DNA from: Bolinopsis microptera
Lineage: Eukaryota; Ctenophora; Tentaculata; Lobata; Bolinopsidae
Length of the DNA stretch: 64,000 nt
Assembly: GCF_026151205.1 (NCBI RefSeq)
Contig: NC_087074.1
Span: 5,890,001-5,954,000 of the forward strand
Direction of reading: 5' to 3'
The stretch's first letter is position 1. The number at the start of each line of letters is the position of its first letter. The translations under genes and the position numbers were made by a program. Shown here in pieces: positions 9,640 to 20,935 of the stretch. The notes under the pieces were generated by a model. That model was not told where the DNA came from and did not search any database. It saw only the letters and a program-made list of their open reading frames with translations.

Positions 9640-11690
9640 TTTTTTTTTTTTTTTTCGAGATTTTGACTTCCAGTACCCCAATTTGGTTTCATTTTATCAT
9701 CAATTAACTGACTAATTGGTTTGTGGGCAAAAATTTCATCCAATCTGTCAAATGGGTGTTCAGAAATTTTCACATCTGAAAATGGGACAGAGTTTTGAAA
9801 ATACAACTTTTTGTTTTGTTAAGATTTCTGCTGTTAGCTTCCTCCGACCCGAATCAAACTTCCAGCACCTCAATCGTGTCATTTGGCATCTATAGTTGAC
9901 TGACTAATTGGTTGCAGGTCAAAAATTCGGCCAAAACTGTAAAATTTCGGTCCTGGAAATTTCAGCTTCAAAAACTGAAAATGGGACAAAGTATGGGACA
10001 GTATGATTTTCAATTTTTTTTCGAGATTTTGACTTCCAGTACCCCAATTTGGTTTCGTACCATCATCAATTAACTGACTAATTGGTTTGTGGGCAAAAAT
10101 TTCATCCAATCTGTCAAATGGGTGTTCAGAAATTTTCACATCTGAAAATGGGACAGAGTTTTGAAAATACAACTTTTTGTTTTGTTAAGATTTCTGCTGT
10201 TAGCTTCCTCCGACCCGAATCAAACTTCCAGCACCTCAATCGTGTCATTTGGCATCTATAGTTGACTGACTAATTGGTTGCAGGTCAAAAATTCGGCCAA
10301 AACTGTAAAATTTCGGTCCTGGAAATTTCAGCTTCAAAAACTGAAAATGGGACAAAGTATGGGACAGTATGATTTTCAATTTTTTTTCGAGATTTTGACT
10401 TCCAGTACTCCAATTTGGTTTCGTACCATCATCAATTAACTGACTAATTGGTTTGTGGGCAAAAATTTCATCCAATCTGTCAAATGGGTGTTCAGAAATT
10501 TTCACATCTGAAAATGGGACAGAGTTTTGAAAATACAACTTTTTGTTTTGTTAAGATTTCTGCTGTTAGCTTCCTCCGACCCGAATCAAACTTCCAGCAC
10601 CTCAATCGTGTCATTTGGCATCTATAGTTAACTAACTAATTGGTTGCGGGTCAGAAATTTGGCCAAAACTGTAAAATTTCGGTCCTGGAAATTTCAGCTT
10701 CAAAAACTGAAAATGGGACAAAGTATGGGACAGTATGATTTTCAATTTTTTTTTTCGAGATTTTGACTTCCAGTACCCCAATTTGGTTTCGATACCATCA
10801 TCAATTAACTAACTAATTGGTTTGTGGGCAAAAATTTCATCCAATCTGTCAAATGGGTGTTCAGAAATTTTCACATCTGAAAATGGGACAGAGTTTTGAA
10901 AATACAACTTTTTGTTTTGTTAAGATTTCTGCTGTTAGCTTCCTCCGACCCGAATCAAACTTCCAGCACCTCAATCGTGTCATTTGGCATCTATAGTTGA
11001 CTAACTAATTGGTTGCGGGTCAGATATTCGGCCAAAACTGTAAAATTTCGGTACTGGAAATTTCAGCTTCAAAAATTGAAAATAGGACAAAGTATGGGAC
11101 AGTATGATTTTCAATTTTTTTTTCGAGATTTTGACTTCCAGTACCCCAATTTGGTTTGATACCATCATCAATTAACTGACTAATTGGTTTGTGGGCAAAA
11201 ATTTCATCCAATCTGTCAAATGGGTGTTCAGAAATTTTCACATCTGAAAATGGGACAGAGTTTTGAAAATACAACTTTTTGTTTTGTTAAGATTTCTGCT
11301 GTTAGCTTCCTCCGCCCCGAATCAAACTTCCAGCACCTCAATCGTGTCATTTGGCATCTATAGTTGACTAACTAATTGGTTTTGGGTCAGAAATTCGGCC
11401 AAAACTGTAAAATTTCGGTCATGGAAATTTCAGCTTCAAAAACTGAAATGGGACAAAGTATGGGACAGTATGATTTTCAATTATTTTCCGAGATTTTGAC
11501 TTCCAGTAACCAATTTGGTTTCATACCATCATCAATTAAATGACTTATTGGTTTGTGGGCAAAAATTTCATCCAATCTGTCAAATTGGTGTTCAGAAATT
11601 TTCACATCTGAAAATGGGACAGAGTTTTGAAAATACAACTGTTTGTTTTGTTAAGGGTTCAAGAACATTGAAAAAAGACGGAAAAAAATC
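9640..11690. repeat. 366-bp dimeric satellite, about 5.6 copies
   Basis: Exact or near-exact units start every 366 bases (for example at 9879 and 10245). Each contains two diverged halves of about 174 and 192 bases. Both begin ACTTCCAG(T/C)ACC, and both carry AACTGACTAATTGGTT and CTGAAAATGGGACA at matching places. The pattern is a two-monomer higher-order repeat with near-nucleosomal monomers. Open frames on the minus strand repeat identically and are by-products of 366 being divisible by three. It lies between the PAN-like and ZP-like exons, thus in an intron if they are one gene. Confidence 0.93.
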
Positions 11691-11724
11691 GAATTTTTGA
11701 TGGTTTTGATTGCCTTCTACTTAT

Positions 11725-11815
11725 AGTATTAATGTCCGTTCATAATTATGTCCGTTGAAGTAATGTCCGTTGAAGTAATGTCCGTCCAAATAAGGTCCGA
11801 TAAGGTACTCACTGT
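11725..11815. repeat. TGTCCGTT-type short repeats, copy a
   Basis: Five TGTCCG words spaced about 16 bases apart (AATGTCCGTTGAAGTA and variants), then AAGGTCCGATAAGGTA. A near copy lies at 12225-12302, and related blocks occur at 17.6, 23.0, 30.8, 38.6 and 55.2 kb. Possibly the subterminal repeats of a DNA element, as both occurrences follow the phrase GATGGTTTTGA(T/A)TGCCTTCTA. Confidence 0.7.
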
Positions 11816-12071
11816 TTATTACCTGATTCTATTTCTTATAACTAATCATTGTGTCGTTCAGTTCCACAGTATAGTTCCGCACATGCTGAACATCAAAGTT
11901 CCGGCAAAAACGCATTTATCTGCGTTGTTTCATAGTTAATTAAAACAATTTGAAGAAAAATAATGTTATAATCAAATCTCTGCAGTAAACTACTGGCACC
12001 CATTACATTTGAACCAGTTGATGATAAAATTCATAATCACCAAGTATTATGAAATTGAAATCTCGACTTAC

Positions 12072-12173
12072 CTTTATCGCTAACGTCTTCAAGATGTATT
12101 GTTTCGTAAGATCCGTCCTCGACCAAAGCAAGAGACATTTTATCGTTAGAACAGGTTACCGTGCTGGTTATTG
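12072..12173 (-). CDS. Short exon, possibly the start of a ZP domain
   Basis: The minus strand shows a strong acceptor (TTTTTTATTTCAG) and a near-consensus donor (AAAG/GTAAGT). Between them are 102 bases that are open only in one phase and are phase 1 at both ends. The peptide ITSTVTCSNDKMSLALVEDG then IHLEDVSDKG resembles the first strands of a ZP domain (V-x-C...M-x-(V/L)...L-x-D). ZP modules polymerise extracellular proteins. The splice signals are seen directly, while the domain name is a tentative match to a short peptide. Same strand and phase as the PAN and TSP1 exons. If it is part of the same gene it lies 5' of both, which is unusual for a ZP module. Confidence 0.5.
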
Positions 12174-12224
12174 CTGAAATAAAAAACGTTTAAAAAGATG
12201 AGGATCTTTGATGGTTTTGAATGC

Positions 12225-12302
12225 CTTCTAGCGTTCATATTAATGTCCATTCATAATTATGTCCGTTCATTTAATGTCCGTCCAAATAAGGTCCGATAAG
12301 GT
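12225..12302. repeat. TGTCCGTT-type short repeats, copy b
   Basis: Repeats the 11.73-11.81 kb block with small changes. The flanking phrase GATGGTTTTGAATGCCTTCT is shared. The 12.30-12.59 kb stretch that follows shows nothing recognisable. Confidence 0.65.
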
Positions 12303-12589
12303 ATATTAAAGCTTTAAAGCATATATATATGTGAATTTGACCAAAACTCATAATTGGGTAGAGTGGACCGCTGTCATGGTGTTTCTCTTTCCCAAAAAAA
12401 AGTAAATGATATTAATTTGAATGACCATCAGCAAAGGCAAAATGATATCGAGAATGAATGATTTAGGGTTGGGATTAAGGGTTTTGTAAAACCGTTTTGT
12501 TCGGCTGCAAAACCATGAAAACCAAAGTCACGTGATAATTTTAAGTCTAGCGAATTAGAAAAAGCCAGCGCCGAGACATTTAGCGTGAA

Positions 12590-13135
12590 CCGTCGCAAAC
12601 CGACATCCTCCGCTATCTATTTTTTAAAATAGCGCTAGATGTAGCCGCGTCAGATGTCACTGCGACATCTAGCGCTAGACAGCGGTAGATGTTGCCCACA
12701 AAAAGGCCAGAAATTCTGTGCAAATAGCGCTAGCTGTCGCCTGGCGACCATGTCGCGTAACTAGCGTTAAATGACGCTAGATAGCGTTATCTAGCGTCAT
12801 GTAGCGTCATCTTGATCTTGACGGATGTTACTCGTCTAAATTTCTTCGAAGTAGCGCGCGCCGCTTTCTTCTCGAAATGTTAATGGCCCGACGGCAAGTG
12901 CTACGAAGTAGCGCGCGCCGGGCCAGACCATTAACAATGGTCAATCTTGATCTAGCGCTATTTAGCGTTATCTAGCGTCATCTAGCGCTATTTAGCGCTA
13001 TCTAGCGCTTGATAGCGACATTGAAAAGGTGCAGAACAATTGGCGGCATTGTCGCTAATTGTCGCTAACTGGCGGTATCTTAATTTAGCATCATCTAACG
13101 TCATTTCACGATAGACGACGCTATAGATGACGTAA
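12590..13135 (+). repeat. TAGCG-rich dispersed repeat with a GC-rich insert
   Basis: Carries the family's ordered phrases: CCGACATCCTCCGCTATCT, then GATGTCACTGCGACAT, then GCCCACAAAAAGGCCAGAAA, then TGTCGCGTAACTAGCGTTAA. Around 12845-12950 a stretch with two GAAGTAGCGCGCGCC boxes about 60 bases apart is inserted between family words. The insert is not in the other copies. Confidence 0.8.
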
Positions 13136-13139
13136 GACG

Positions 13140-13985
13140 TTAAATGAGTACAGTACGGAATAAATGTAAGTGGGAAGTATCGATGTCAAAGAAGACGCTT
13201 GCGTTTGAAATGATATTTCATATTTCAAGCTTGGCCAACTCTTCATATTTACTCAAACTACAACTACAAGGATGTGAATTGTAAGCCGTGAATCTAATTT
13301 TGCTTAAGCATGAAATCCAGCCCTTCTCGCTGGCTAATATTGATCAGGTTATCTATCAGCTGACTGTACCTCGTGACTGCGTCACTCGGTGACCACGTGC
13401 CCGACTGACTGGTGCGGGACAATATAAAGGTAAGCTGTTATAGAACTCCTGACCAAACGAGTGCCGAAGGCACGAGTTGTGTCAGGAGTTCTATAAATTG
13501 CTTATGGTACGGCACAATACAACAGTCTTGGGAACATTTTCCGACCATAATTTTGAAATTTGGTGCATTTTAACTGTGTCAAATTGGCAAAAAAATGTAT
13601 CTACTTCCGACACAAAGTGTTCATTGTCCAATGAGCATTCTGCCAGTGCCATGCTGCTACCATCGTGTTACTCTCGTGGTTGCCACATGACAGCTTACCT
13701 AACTGCTATTGGACAGCGCACTTTTGTCACGTGTGTCACATTTATTGAGTACAGTACGGAATAATTATGTAAGTGGGAAGTATCGATGTCAAAGAAGACG
13801 CTTGCGTTTGAAATGATATTTCATATTTCAAGCTTGAAGGATGTGAATTGTAAGCCTTGAATCTAATTTTGCTTAAGCATGAAATCCAGCCTTTCTCGCT
13901 GGCTAATATTGATCAGGTTATCTATCAGCTGACTGTACCTCGTGACTGCGTCACTCGGTGACCACGTGCCCGACTGACTGGTGCC
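13140..13985. repeat. Pair of about 250-bp direct repeats around a hairpin segment
   Basis: 13146-13405 and 13744-13985 are near-identical, starting TGAGTACAGTACGGAATAA and ending GTGCCCGACTGACTGGTGC. The first copy has about 35 extra bases. The middle part holds a strong inverted repeat at 13438-13496 (TTATAGAACTCCTGAC and its complement, with an inner GTGCCGAAGGCAC). A 95-codon ORF in the middle overlaps the hairpin and looks like chance. Confidence 0.8.
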
Positions 13986-14660
13986 GTAACATAAGGTCAT
14001 TAATCCTTTTCTGTGATAAATAGATTCCACATATACCTATCTAATAAATATAACATGATCTAATATCCGAGCAAGGTACACTACATGTCTTCTGACTTTT
14101 TGTAATTGAATGATGTTCCAAATCTCTTCATAGATCGAAAACACATAACTTCGCTGGGACGCAAGGCAAATTTCCGTCGATTCATAATTATTAGGGGGAG
14201 GCTGTGTACAACAGATATCAGGATACCTTGCGTCCATCCGATGTTAGCACTTTAGCACAGCTGATGTGTCCAGCTTTATTATATATATAGGCATTTCCCC
14301 ATGGGGCTGTATATTGAGCAACCTTCCTCTGAGTCTGAGTTCTGTGTCGAGCGTGCTAAATCACTTTACAGTCGATCTTCGAGATTGTTCTAAAAGGGCC
14401 CCCGACAGTTGAAACCAACTTCAATCGACATATTTTTTAAATGCTCCCCTGACGACAGTGACGAGATATTGGTGAAGAACTGTCTCGATCACGTGATATG
14501 ACCGTATAAGCTTAAGAAAGTTAGTCTAATTTCTCCTTAGGGTTAGGGTTTCAGCATATGCTTTTGTTAAGGATTGTGTTAGGGTTAGGGTTGGGATCAG
14601 ATTAGAGGGTTACCAAGGTAACACGTGTTAACTGTTAGTGTTACCATGATGATGTAATAA
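13986..14660 (+). repeat. Relic of the unit's TTAGGG-bearing block, with X-box
   Basis: Matches 15.1-15.95 kb and the downstream flank of each zinc-finger unit (for example 20.95-21.6 kb): CAAGGTACACTACATGTCTT, then GATACCTTGCGTCCAT, then CCATGGGGCTGTATATTGAG. It ends with (TTAGGG)2 words and, at 14609-14622, the palindrome GTTACCAAGGTAAC. No zinc-finger gene remains here. Confidence 0.75.
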
Positions 14661-14674
14661 CAGGGTCATAGTAA

Positions 14675-15065
14675 CTGTACCGACATCCTCCGCTATCTAG
14701 CGCTAGATGTAGCCGCGTCAGATGTCACTGCGACATTTAGCGCTAAACAGCGGGAGATGTCGCCCACAAAAAGGCCAGAAATCCTGTGCAAATAGCGCTA
14801 GCTGTCGCCTGGTGACCATTAATTCGCGTAACTAGTGTTAAATGCGGCTAGATAGCGTTATCTTGCGTCATGTAGCGTCATCTAGCGCTATTTAGCGCTA
14901 TCTAGCACTAGATAGCGACATTGAAAAGGTGCATAACAATTGGCGGCATTGTCGCTAATTGGCGGTATCTACTATATCTAGCGTCATCTTGATCTAGCGT
15001 CATCTAGCGTCGCATTATTTCACAATAGACGACGCTAAATTACGCTAGATGACGCTAGATGTCGA
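14675..15065 (+). repeat. TAGCG-rich dispersed repeat
   Basis: Same phrase order as the 12.6 kb copy, immediately after the anchor CAGGGTCATAGTAACTGTAC. The last 120 bases are dominated by CTAGCGTCATC words. Confidence 0.85.
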
Positions 15066-15960
15066 ATTTCAACAATCGGTAAAGGTCCCTGCTCTCTACA
15101 AAATAAAAAACAACGTACCTACTGTAAAGCGATACAAAGTTTATGGTCATTAGACATTAATCCTCTTGTTTCACTTGTCCTTGTCTCTCAACCGGATATT
15201 ATCCAACTATCAGTATTTCAATCATGAGACTAATAAACAGCGAACTACTCCATCATTTGATATTAATCATTTTCTTTGATAAATGTAATCATGATTTCCG
15301 CTTGGTACTCATCAGGTCTCTAAGAAAGCCAACAGTGTGCTGATATGCATTGTCATATGTACTTCCTAGAAGCAGCACACGGCCCATTTATGACTTGCAC
15401 GAGTTATAATTATTAATCCGTATATTTTCATAATCTAATATGGCCGAGCAGGGTAGATGTCTCCTAAACTTTTGATTGATGTTCCGCAAATCTCTTCCTA
15501 GATCGAAAACACATACCTTCGCTGTGACGCAAGGCAAATTTCCATCGTTTCATAATTATTGGGGGAAGACTGTGTACAACAGAAATCAGGATACCTTGCG
15601 TCCATACGATGTTAGCACTTTAGCACAGCTGATGTGTCCAGCTTTATAGGCATTTCTCCATGGGGCTGTATATTGAGCAACCTGTCTCTGAGTTCTGTGT
15701 CGAGCGTGTTAAATCACTCTACAGTCGATCTTCGAGATTGTTCTAAAAGGGCCCCCGACAGTTGAAACCAACTTCAATCGACATATTTTTTAAATGCTCC
15801 CCTGACGAGATATTGGCGAAAAACTGTCTCGATCACGTGATATGACCGTATAAGCTTAAGGAAGTTCATTAGGGTCAAGGTTTCAGCATATGCTTTTGTT
15901 AAGCATTGTGTTAGGGTTAGGGTTCATGGGATCAGATTAGAGGGTTAGGGCACAGCCGGG
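15066..15960 (+). repeat. Second relic of the TTAGGG-bearing block
   Basis: Copy of 13.99-14.66 kb and of the unit flanks. It has an extra stretch (15160-15330) not seen in the shorter copies. It ends GTTAGGGTTAGGGTTCATGG. Confidence 0.75.
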
Positions 15961-16668
15961 GATTTCATGAATGATTTTGGCACATTTTTGAAAAAAAATC
16001 AAATACAATTTAATGGTAATTATGACATTTCAAAGTCGAAAAATTTATTGTCTACGTTGAGTACGTTTAAATATAGAAAATACAACATACGGCTTAAATT
16101 AGACTAAGGCTAGTAGCATAAAATCCGTGGTTCTTCCTCAGTATGATCAGACTTTTCAATTAATCATCTCCGTGAAATTTGCGATAAAACATACTGCATA
16201 CGTAGAAACTAAAAAGTAAAGATACTGCACTGCAGCTAAAACTTGTCATACGTTGTATGACCCGCCGCGCACGAGTGCGCTGCTCCCCCTGTATCGTCAC
16301 CATAGTGAAATGACCGTGGGGGTCGCAACGTGCTACAAGCTAAAACTACGGCTCAACGCAAACTACAGAGCCTAAAATTTTGTGAACCAAGCCATATTTG
16401 GATGTGGGATTACTTTTAAATCACGAGGTCGAGATAAAGTAGCAGCTGAGGGTTATCCTCAGTTCCGAGTTGAGGATTAGAAATTAAGTATGGATCTCAG
16501 GATAGTGAGGATTATCCTGAGTTGGTTCACAGCACGAAGTTGCGGTTTAATCCTCAAGTCGGTGAGGATAAGCCGCACCTTGAGTTTAATCCTTCCCGAT
16601 TGCATCACATCAGCCTAAATTATATTTATAATCAAATTCATGTTTCAATTTCTGACTTCAGTTTGGTA
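15961..16668. other. Unannotated stretch with GAGGAT words
   Basis: No coding or repeat match within the window up to 16430. From 16440 to 16600 the word TGAGGATTA or its complement occurs about six times in both orientations, which may be a decayed subterminal repeat of an unknown element. Confidence 0.35.
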
Positions 16669-16793
16669 AACTACCCCCGGCCCCGGCAAAATAAAAAATT
16701 TCCCGGCCCCGGCCCCAGCCAATTCTCAGTGGTCAACCCCGGCCCCGGCTATATTGGGGCTCCCCGGCCCCGGTCAGAATCCTGCCCCGGTCG

Positions 16794-16825
<32 letters not shown>
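16669..16825. repeat. CCCCGG-rich tract with inverted CAGTGGTC ends and a 25-C run
   Basis: GGCCCCGG is repeated about seven times. CAGTGGTC at 16728 and GACCACTG at 16793 are inverted and bracket 73 bases, resembling hAT-type tips (CAG...CTG), but no flanking duplication is visible. C-run 16801-16825. Confidence 0.6.
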
Positions 16826-18110
16826 GTCTACGTGCCTGTGATAGGAGAATTTAAGGGTCAAGGAGGCCCGGTGAAGGTTTTATGGAGGTACATACATCAC
16901 ATAATACGTAATCAAACCCCCCCCCCCTGGTTCATGAATTCTTCCATTCCTAGTTCTAGACAAAGTGTTTTATCTTATGATCAGATTATAATCTCCTCGG
17001 ATCCCAATCTTATTCCGGAGAAATCAGTACGGTAAGGTAAATTGATCGAAGCAAACCAATATCGCGAGAAGAGGTCACGTCAACCTGGTGAGCACAGTGG
17101 ATATCCTTACTGCATACGGCTAGTAAAACAAGGATTTGAAACTGTGGGGTCCGTGCAGACCCACCTACCTGTGGCTAATGCTCTAATTTACTAAAACAAT
17201 ACATTCTAGGAGGAAAGTAACAGTTCCTGATTGAACTAAGCAGGGCCGGTGCACTCCAGTTAGACTTTTCATTCCACTTGTTCCGCGGAAGGAATATTAA
17301 TAGACAAGGATTTCGTAGAAATTTTTAATTGAATTCCACAATCAAAATTCCAACTGCTAAGGATTCTTTCAAAGAAATTTCTAATAAAACAGTAAACTCA
17401 TATCAGTGCCAACAATTTAAAATGAAATTAAATATAAATCTAGGTACAACATTTTAGTTGTTTGTCCCGAGAAATTGATTGGGTATTTTAAATCAAAATA
17501 AAATAAAATTAAGAAACTGTTAATAAATAACGGTTTTACATAAACCCTTACCCGACCCCAATCCAAACCATAACTACCTTATCGGTCATAATTATCACAT
17601 TACTTTCACGCTGAAGATAATAATGTCCGTAAATAATAAAGTCCGTAATTATTCCCATTAATTTTAGTGTGTATCCCTGCATAGTGCATATGTGTAGATA
17701 TGTGTGTAGCCGATTACTATATTAGTTTATTAGTATAAACCAGGGCAAATATAATCACTCATGCACTCCTCAGTCACATTCTAGAGTTCAGAAAAAGAGT
17801 AAAACACTTAGCTAACAAATCACCAGCCGCGGGGTCTGAAAACTTTTACAAAATGTCCCCAATGTCTTTTTCAACATAAACTGATCAATATACTTTACAA
17901 GTACTATTAGAGTATTAATAAAGGTTAAGACTAACTAGTTGGAGAGTTTCAGGAAGATGAACAGATATCTTTTCTAATTTAAATTACTCTATAAAAAAGT
18001 CATGTTTTTTTGGAGCACCCTGTATCAAAGTAATTGATAAATTACCTAGTCTTTTCTTGTCTTCTTCGAGCTTTCGATGAGTCATTAGGCTAAGTAGACA
18101 TTTTCATGAT
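16826..18110 (+). repeat. Left part of duplicated unit 1
   Basis: Homologous to 21.98-23.12 kb, 37.8-39.05 kb and 53.3-55.68 kb. Recognisable words are GTTCATGAATTCTTCCATTC, CCAATATCGCGAGAAGAGGT, GATTGGGTATTTTAAATC and a GTCCGTAAATAATAAAGTCC box at about 17626. No intact gene. The first 100 bases are the remnant of the reverse-transcriptase fragment seen in full at 21.64-22.07 kb. Confidence 0.8.
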
Positions 18111-18157
18111 ACAGTAAAACCTTTTATAGCGGGTCTCGGGAGAAACGGAAAGTGCAC

Positions 18158-18412
18158 GATATAGAGGAGGAAAAGAAGAGGCCCGGTATAGAGGAGGAAA
18201 AGAAGAGGCCCGGTATAGAGGAACAAAAGAAGAGGCCCGGTATAGAGGAGGAAAAGAAGAGGCCCGGTATAGAGGAGGAAAAGAAGAGGCCCGGTATAGA
18301 GGAGGAAAAGAAGAGGCACGATATAGAGGAGGAAAAGAAGAGGTCCGGTATAGAGGAGGAAAAGAAGAGGCCCGGTATAGAGGAGGAAAAGAAGAGGCCC
18401 GGTATATCCAAG
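18158..18412 (+). repeat. 27-bp minisatellite, unit 1 (about 9 copies)
   Basis: Tandem GAGGCCCGGTATAGAGGAGG plus AAAAGAA. The length of 27 bases keeps all frames open, giving meaningless repeat ORFs on both strands. It is preceded by CAGTAAAACCTTTTATAGCG and followed by TATCCAAGTACC, as in the other copies. Confidence 0.92.
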
Positions 18413-18524
18413 TACCCGGTATACATTGGCACAGTTGATGGTATATGTAATTATTAGATCATACTTCTAGTTTCGGGATAGCCTGTAGCAGACAACGCCC
18501 GATACTAATGTATCTACAGACTTA

Positions 18525-19330
18525 TGGACCAGGTGAGAAGGTGAGAGGAGCTGCAAGGTGAGCAGGTGAAACAACAGATGGACCAGGTGAGAAGGTGAGA
18601 CGAGCTGCAAGGTGAGCAGGTGAAACAACAGATGGACCAGGTGAAAAGGTGAGAGGAGCTGCAAGGTGAGCAGGTGAAACAACAGATGGACCAGGTGAGA
18701 AGATTGATAGGAGCTGCAAGGTGAGCAGGTGTAACAACACATGGACCAGGTGAGAAGGTGAGAGGAGCTACAAGGTGATCAGGTGTAACAACAGATGGAC
18801 CAGGTGAGAAGGTGAGAGGAGCTGCAAGGTGAGCAGGTGTAACAACAGATAGACCAGGTGAGAAGGTGAAAGGAGCTGCAAGGTGAGCAGGTGTAACAAC
18901 AGATGGACCAGGTGAGAAGGTTAGAGGAGCTGCAAGGTGAGCAGGTGTTGAGGTGTAACAACAGATGGACCAGGTGAGAAGGTTGATAGGAACTGCAAGG
19001 TGAGTAGGTGTAACAACAGATGTACCAGGTGAGAAGGTGAGAGGAGCTGCAAGGTGAGCAGGTGTTACAACAGATGGACCAGGTGAGAAGGTGAAAGGAG
19101 CTGCAAGGTGAGCAGGTGTAACAACAGATGGATCAGGTGAGAAGGTGAGAGGAGCTGCAAGGTGAGTAGGTGTAACAACAGATGTACCAGGTGAGAAGGT
19201 GAGAGGAGCTGCAAGGTGAGCAGGTGTAACAACAGATGAACCAGGTGAGAAGGTGAGAGGAGCTGCAAGGTGAGCAGGTGTAACAACAGATGGATCAGGT
19301 GAGAAGGTGAGAGGAGCTGCAAGGTGAGAC
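18525..19330 (+). repeat. 54-bp minisatellite array A (about 15 copies)
   Basis: The unit contains ATGGACCAGGTGAGAAGGTG, AGAGGAGCTGCAAGGTGAGC and AGGTGTAACAACAG. Variants with GTTGATAGG add one base and variants with CAGGGTAAC lack two. Each unit has two CAGGTG E-boxes and one AAGGTGAG splice-donor-like word. It ends about 15 bases from the stop codon of zinc-finger copy 1. Confidence 0.93.
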
Positions 19331-19344
19331 TTGTAATGTGCTGG

Positions 19345-20288
19345 TTAGTTACTGGGGAAGAAACCGGGAAGTAATCTGGAACTAGGGAGAACAGGGTCAG
19401 CGAAGTTCAGGGGCTTTACAAATGTGAGAGGCTTCACGAATGGTAAAGGCTTAACAAAAATAGGGCCTCCAACGCTACTGTTTTGGAAGTAATTCGAAGC
19501 CTGGCCGCTTTCGTGAATAAAATGTAATTTCTCTTCAATGCCGTCCCGCTGATACGGTTTTTCACCGGTATGAGTCATCTGATGGTGAACTAGGTTTGAT
19601 TTTGGCTTGCACTGTAAGAACATTCAGAGCATTTATACGGTTTTTCACCGGTATGAGTACGCTGATGGTAAACCAGGTTTGCTTTTCGGCTTGCAGTGTA
19701 TGAACATTCAGAGCATTTGAAAGGTTTTTCACTGGTATGGATCCGCTGATGGCAAACCAGGTTTGCTTTTTGATGGGCACTGTAGGAACATTCAGAGCAT
19801 TTATACGGTTTTTCACCGGTGTGGGTCCGCTGATGGCAAACCAGGTTTGATTTTTTGCTTGCACTGTAGGAACATTCAGAGCATTTGAAAGGTTTTATGC
19901 AAATATGAACGCTATGGTGGGAAACTAAAGTTGATTTTCTGGAAGCACTGTAGGAACATTTAGAGCGAATGTAAGCATTTTCACTGGCATGAACCCATTG
20001 GTGTGGAACTAATGCTGATTCCTGATTAAGACAATACAACTGAGAAACACCATTCGAATACACTTCTGATTTGATTAACAAGTTATCTTCCTCCTTCTTA
20101 ATCTCTGTCTTGATCAATTCTGGTGGAAAACTTTCTAATTCCTCCATCTTCATCTCATCTTTAAAGTCTGGAACATTTTCTTCCTCCTTCTTAATCTCTG
20201 TCTTGATCAATTCTGGTGGAAAACTTTCTATCTCTTCCATCTTCATCTCATCTTTAAAATTAAAGTCTGGAACATTTTTCTGCTCCAT
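19345..20288 (-). pseudogene. C2H2 zinc-finger protein gene, copy 1 (frameshifted)
   Basis: Same start (MEQKNVPDFNF) and the same two acidic N-terminal repeats as copies 2 to 4, each with ELIKTEIKKEE. One half-finger and one finger lacking its first cysteine (RSKC) are followed by C-x2-C-x12-H-x3-H fingers of the type KCSECSYSASKKSNL. Relative to copies 2 and 3 three fingers are missing, apparently by recombination between the two RSKC fingers. At about 19604 one T is missing from a T-run, so the frame ends after SASQNQT. The rest of the normal C-terminus (SNLVHHQMTHTGEKPY to LLPGFFPSN) lies in the next frame, ending at 19345. A truncated product of 232 residues could still carry three full fingers. 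Confidence 0.85.
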
Positions 20289-20523
20289 TTCACTAAAAAG
20301 TCAACGACCTTACAAAAGTTGCCTTTTAACAATCGTCATTAGAAAATAAAATGAATATAAGTTCGAGATACTAAATTCCAGTGTTAATTTGGAGAGCTTT
20401 TCGTGTAAAAGTAGTAACCCAGAAAATAGAAAATAAGCGAAGAAGGTTAACAAATTGGATACAAGTTTGACCAAAGGTTAACAAGGTATTGCTGATAGTG
20501 TTGATATTAATAAGGCAGCTCAT

Positions 20524-20537
20524 GTTACCAAGGTAAC
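20524..20537. promoter_or_regulatory. X-box-like palindrome upstream of zinc-finger copy 1
   Basis: GTTACCAAGGTAAC fits the RFX X-box pattern (GTNRCC, short spacer, RGYAAC). It lies 236 bases upstream of the ATG. The same element stands at about the same distance before copies 2 and 3. Function is inferred. Confidence 0.5.
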
Positions 20538-20574
20538 ATGTGTTAGTGTTACCAGGATTATGTAATATAAACAG

Positions 20575-20935
20575 GGTCATAGTAACTGTACCGACATCCT
20601 CCGCTATCTAGCGCTAGATGTAGCTGCGTCAGATGTCACTGCGACATTAAGCGCTAGACAGCGGTAGATGTCGCCCACAAAAAGCCCAGAAATCCTGTGC
20701 AAATAGCGCTAGCTATCACCTGCCGACCATGTCGCGTAACTAGCGTTAAATGACGCTAGATAGCGTTATCTAGCGTCATCTAGAGTAATCTAGCGCTATC
20801 TAGCGCTATCTAGCGACATTGAAAAGGTGCATAACAATTGGCGGCATTGTCGCTAATTGGCGGTATCTAGCGTCATCTTGATCTAACGTCATCTAGCGTC
20901 ATTTCACAATAGACCACGCTAGATGACGCTACAAA
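20575..20935 (+). repeat. TAGCG-rich dispersed repeat, unit 1
   Basis: Phrase order as in the other copies. It begins after CATAGTAACTGTACCGACAT and ends GACGCTAGATGACGCTACAA or a close variant. Confidence 0.88.

Noticed and set aside
9879-10538. Identical 97-codon ORFs repeated in the satellite
   Set aside because: One per 366-bp repeat, with no domain or start context. Period divisible by three explains it.
13477-13764. 95-codon ORF as a gene
   Set aside because: Starts inside a hairpin and ends in a direct repeat. No recognisable domain, no splice context.
14530-14600. True telomere
   Set aside because: Only two or three TTAGGG words at a time, embedded in a duplicated block with sequence on both sides.
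16728-16800. 73-bp hAT element with CAGTGGTC ends
   Set aside because: Inverted tips are present but there is no 8-bp duplication, and the right side is a C-run.
18152-18457. RPGIEEEKK repeat protein
   Set aside because: 27-bp minisatellite read in frame. No gene structure around it, and both strands are equally open.
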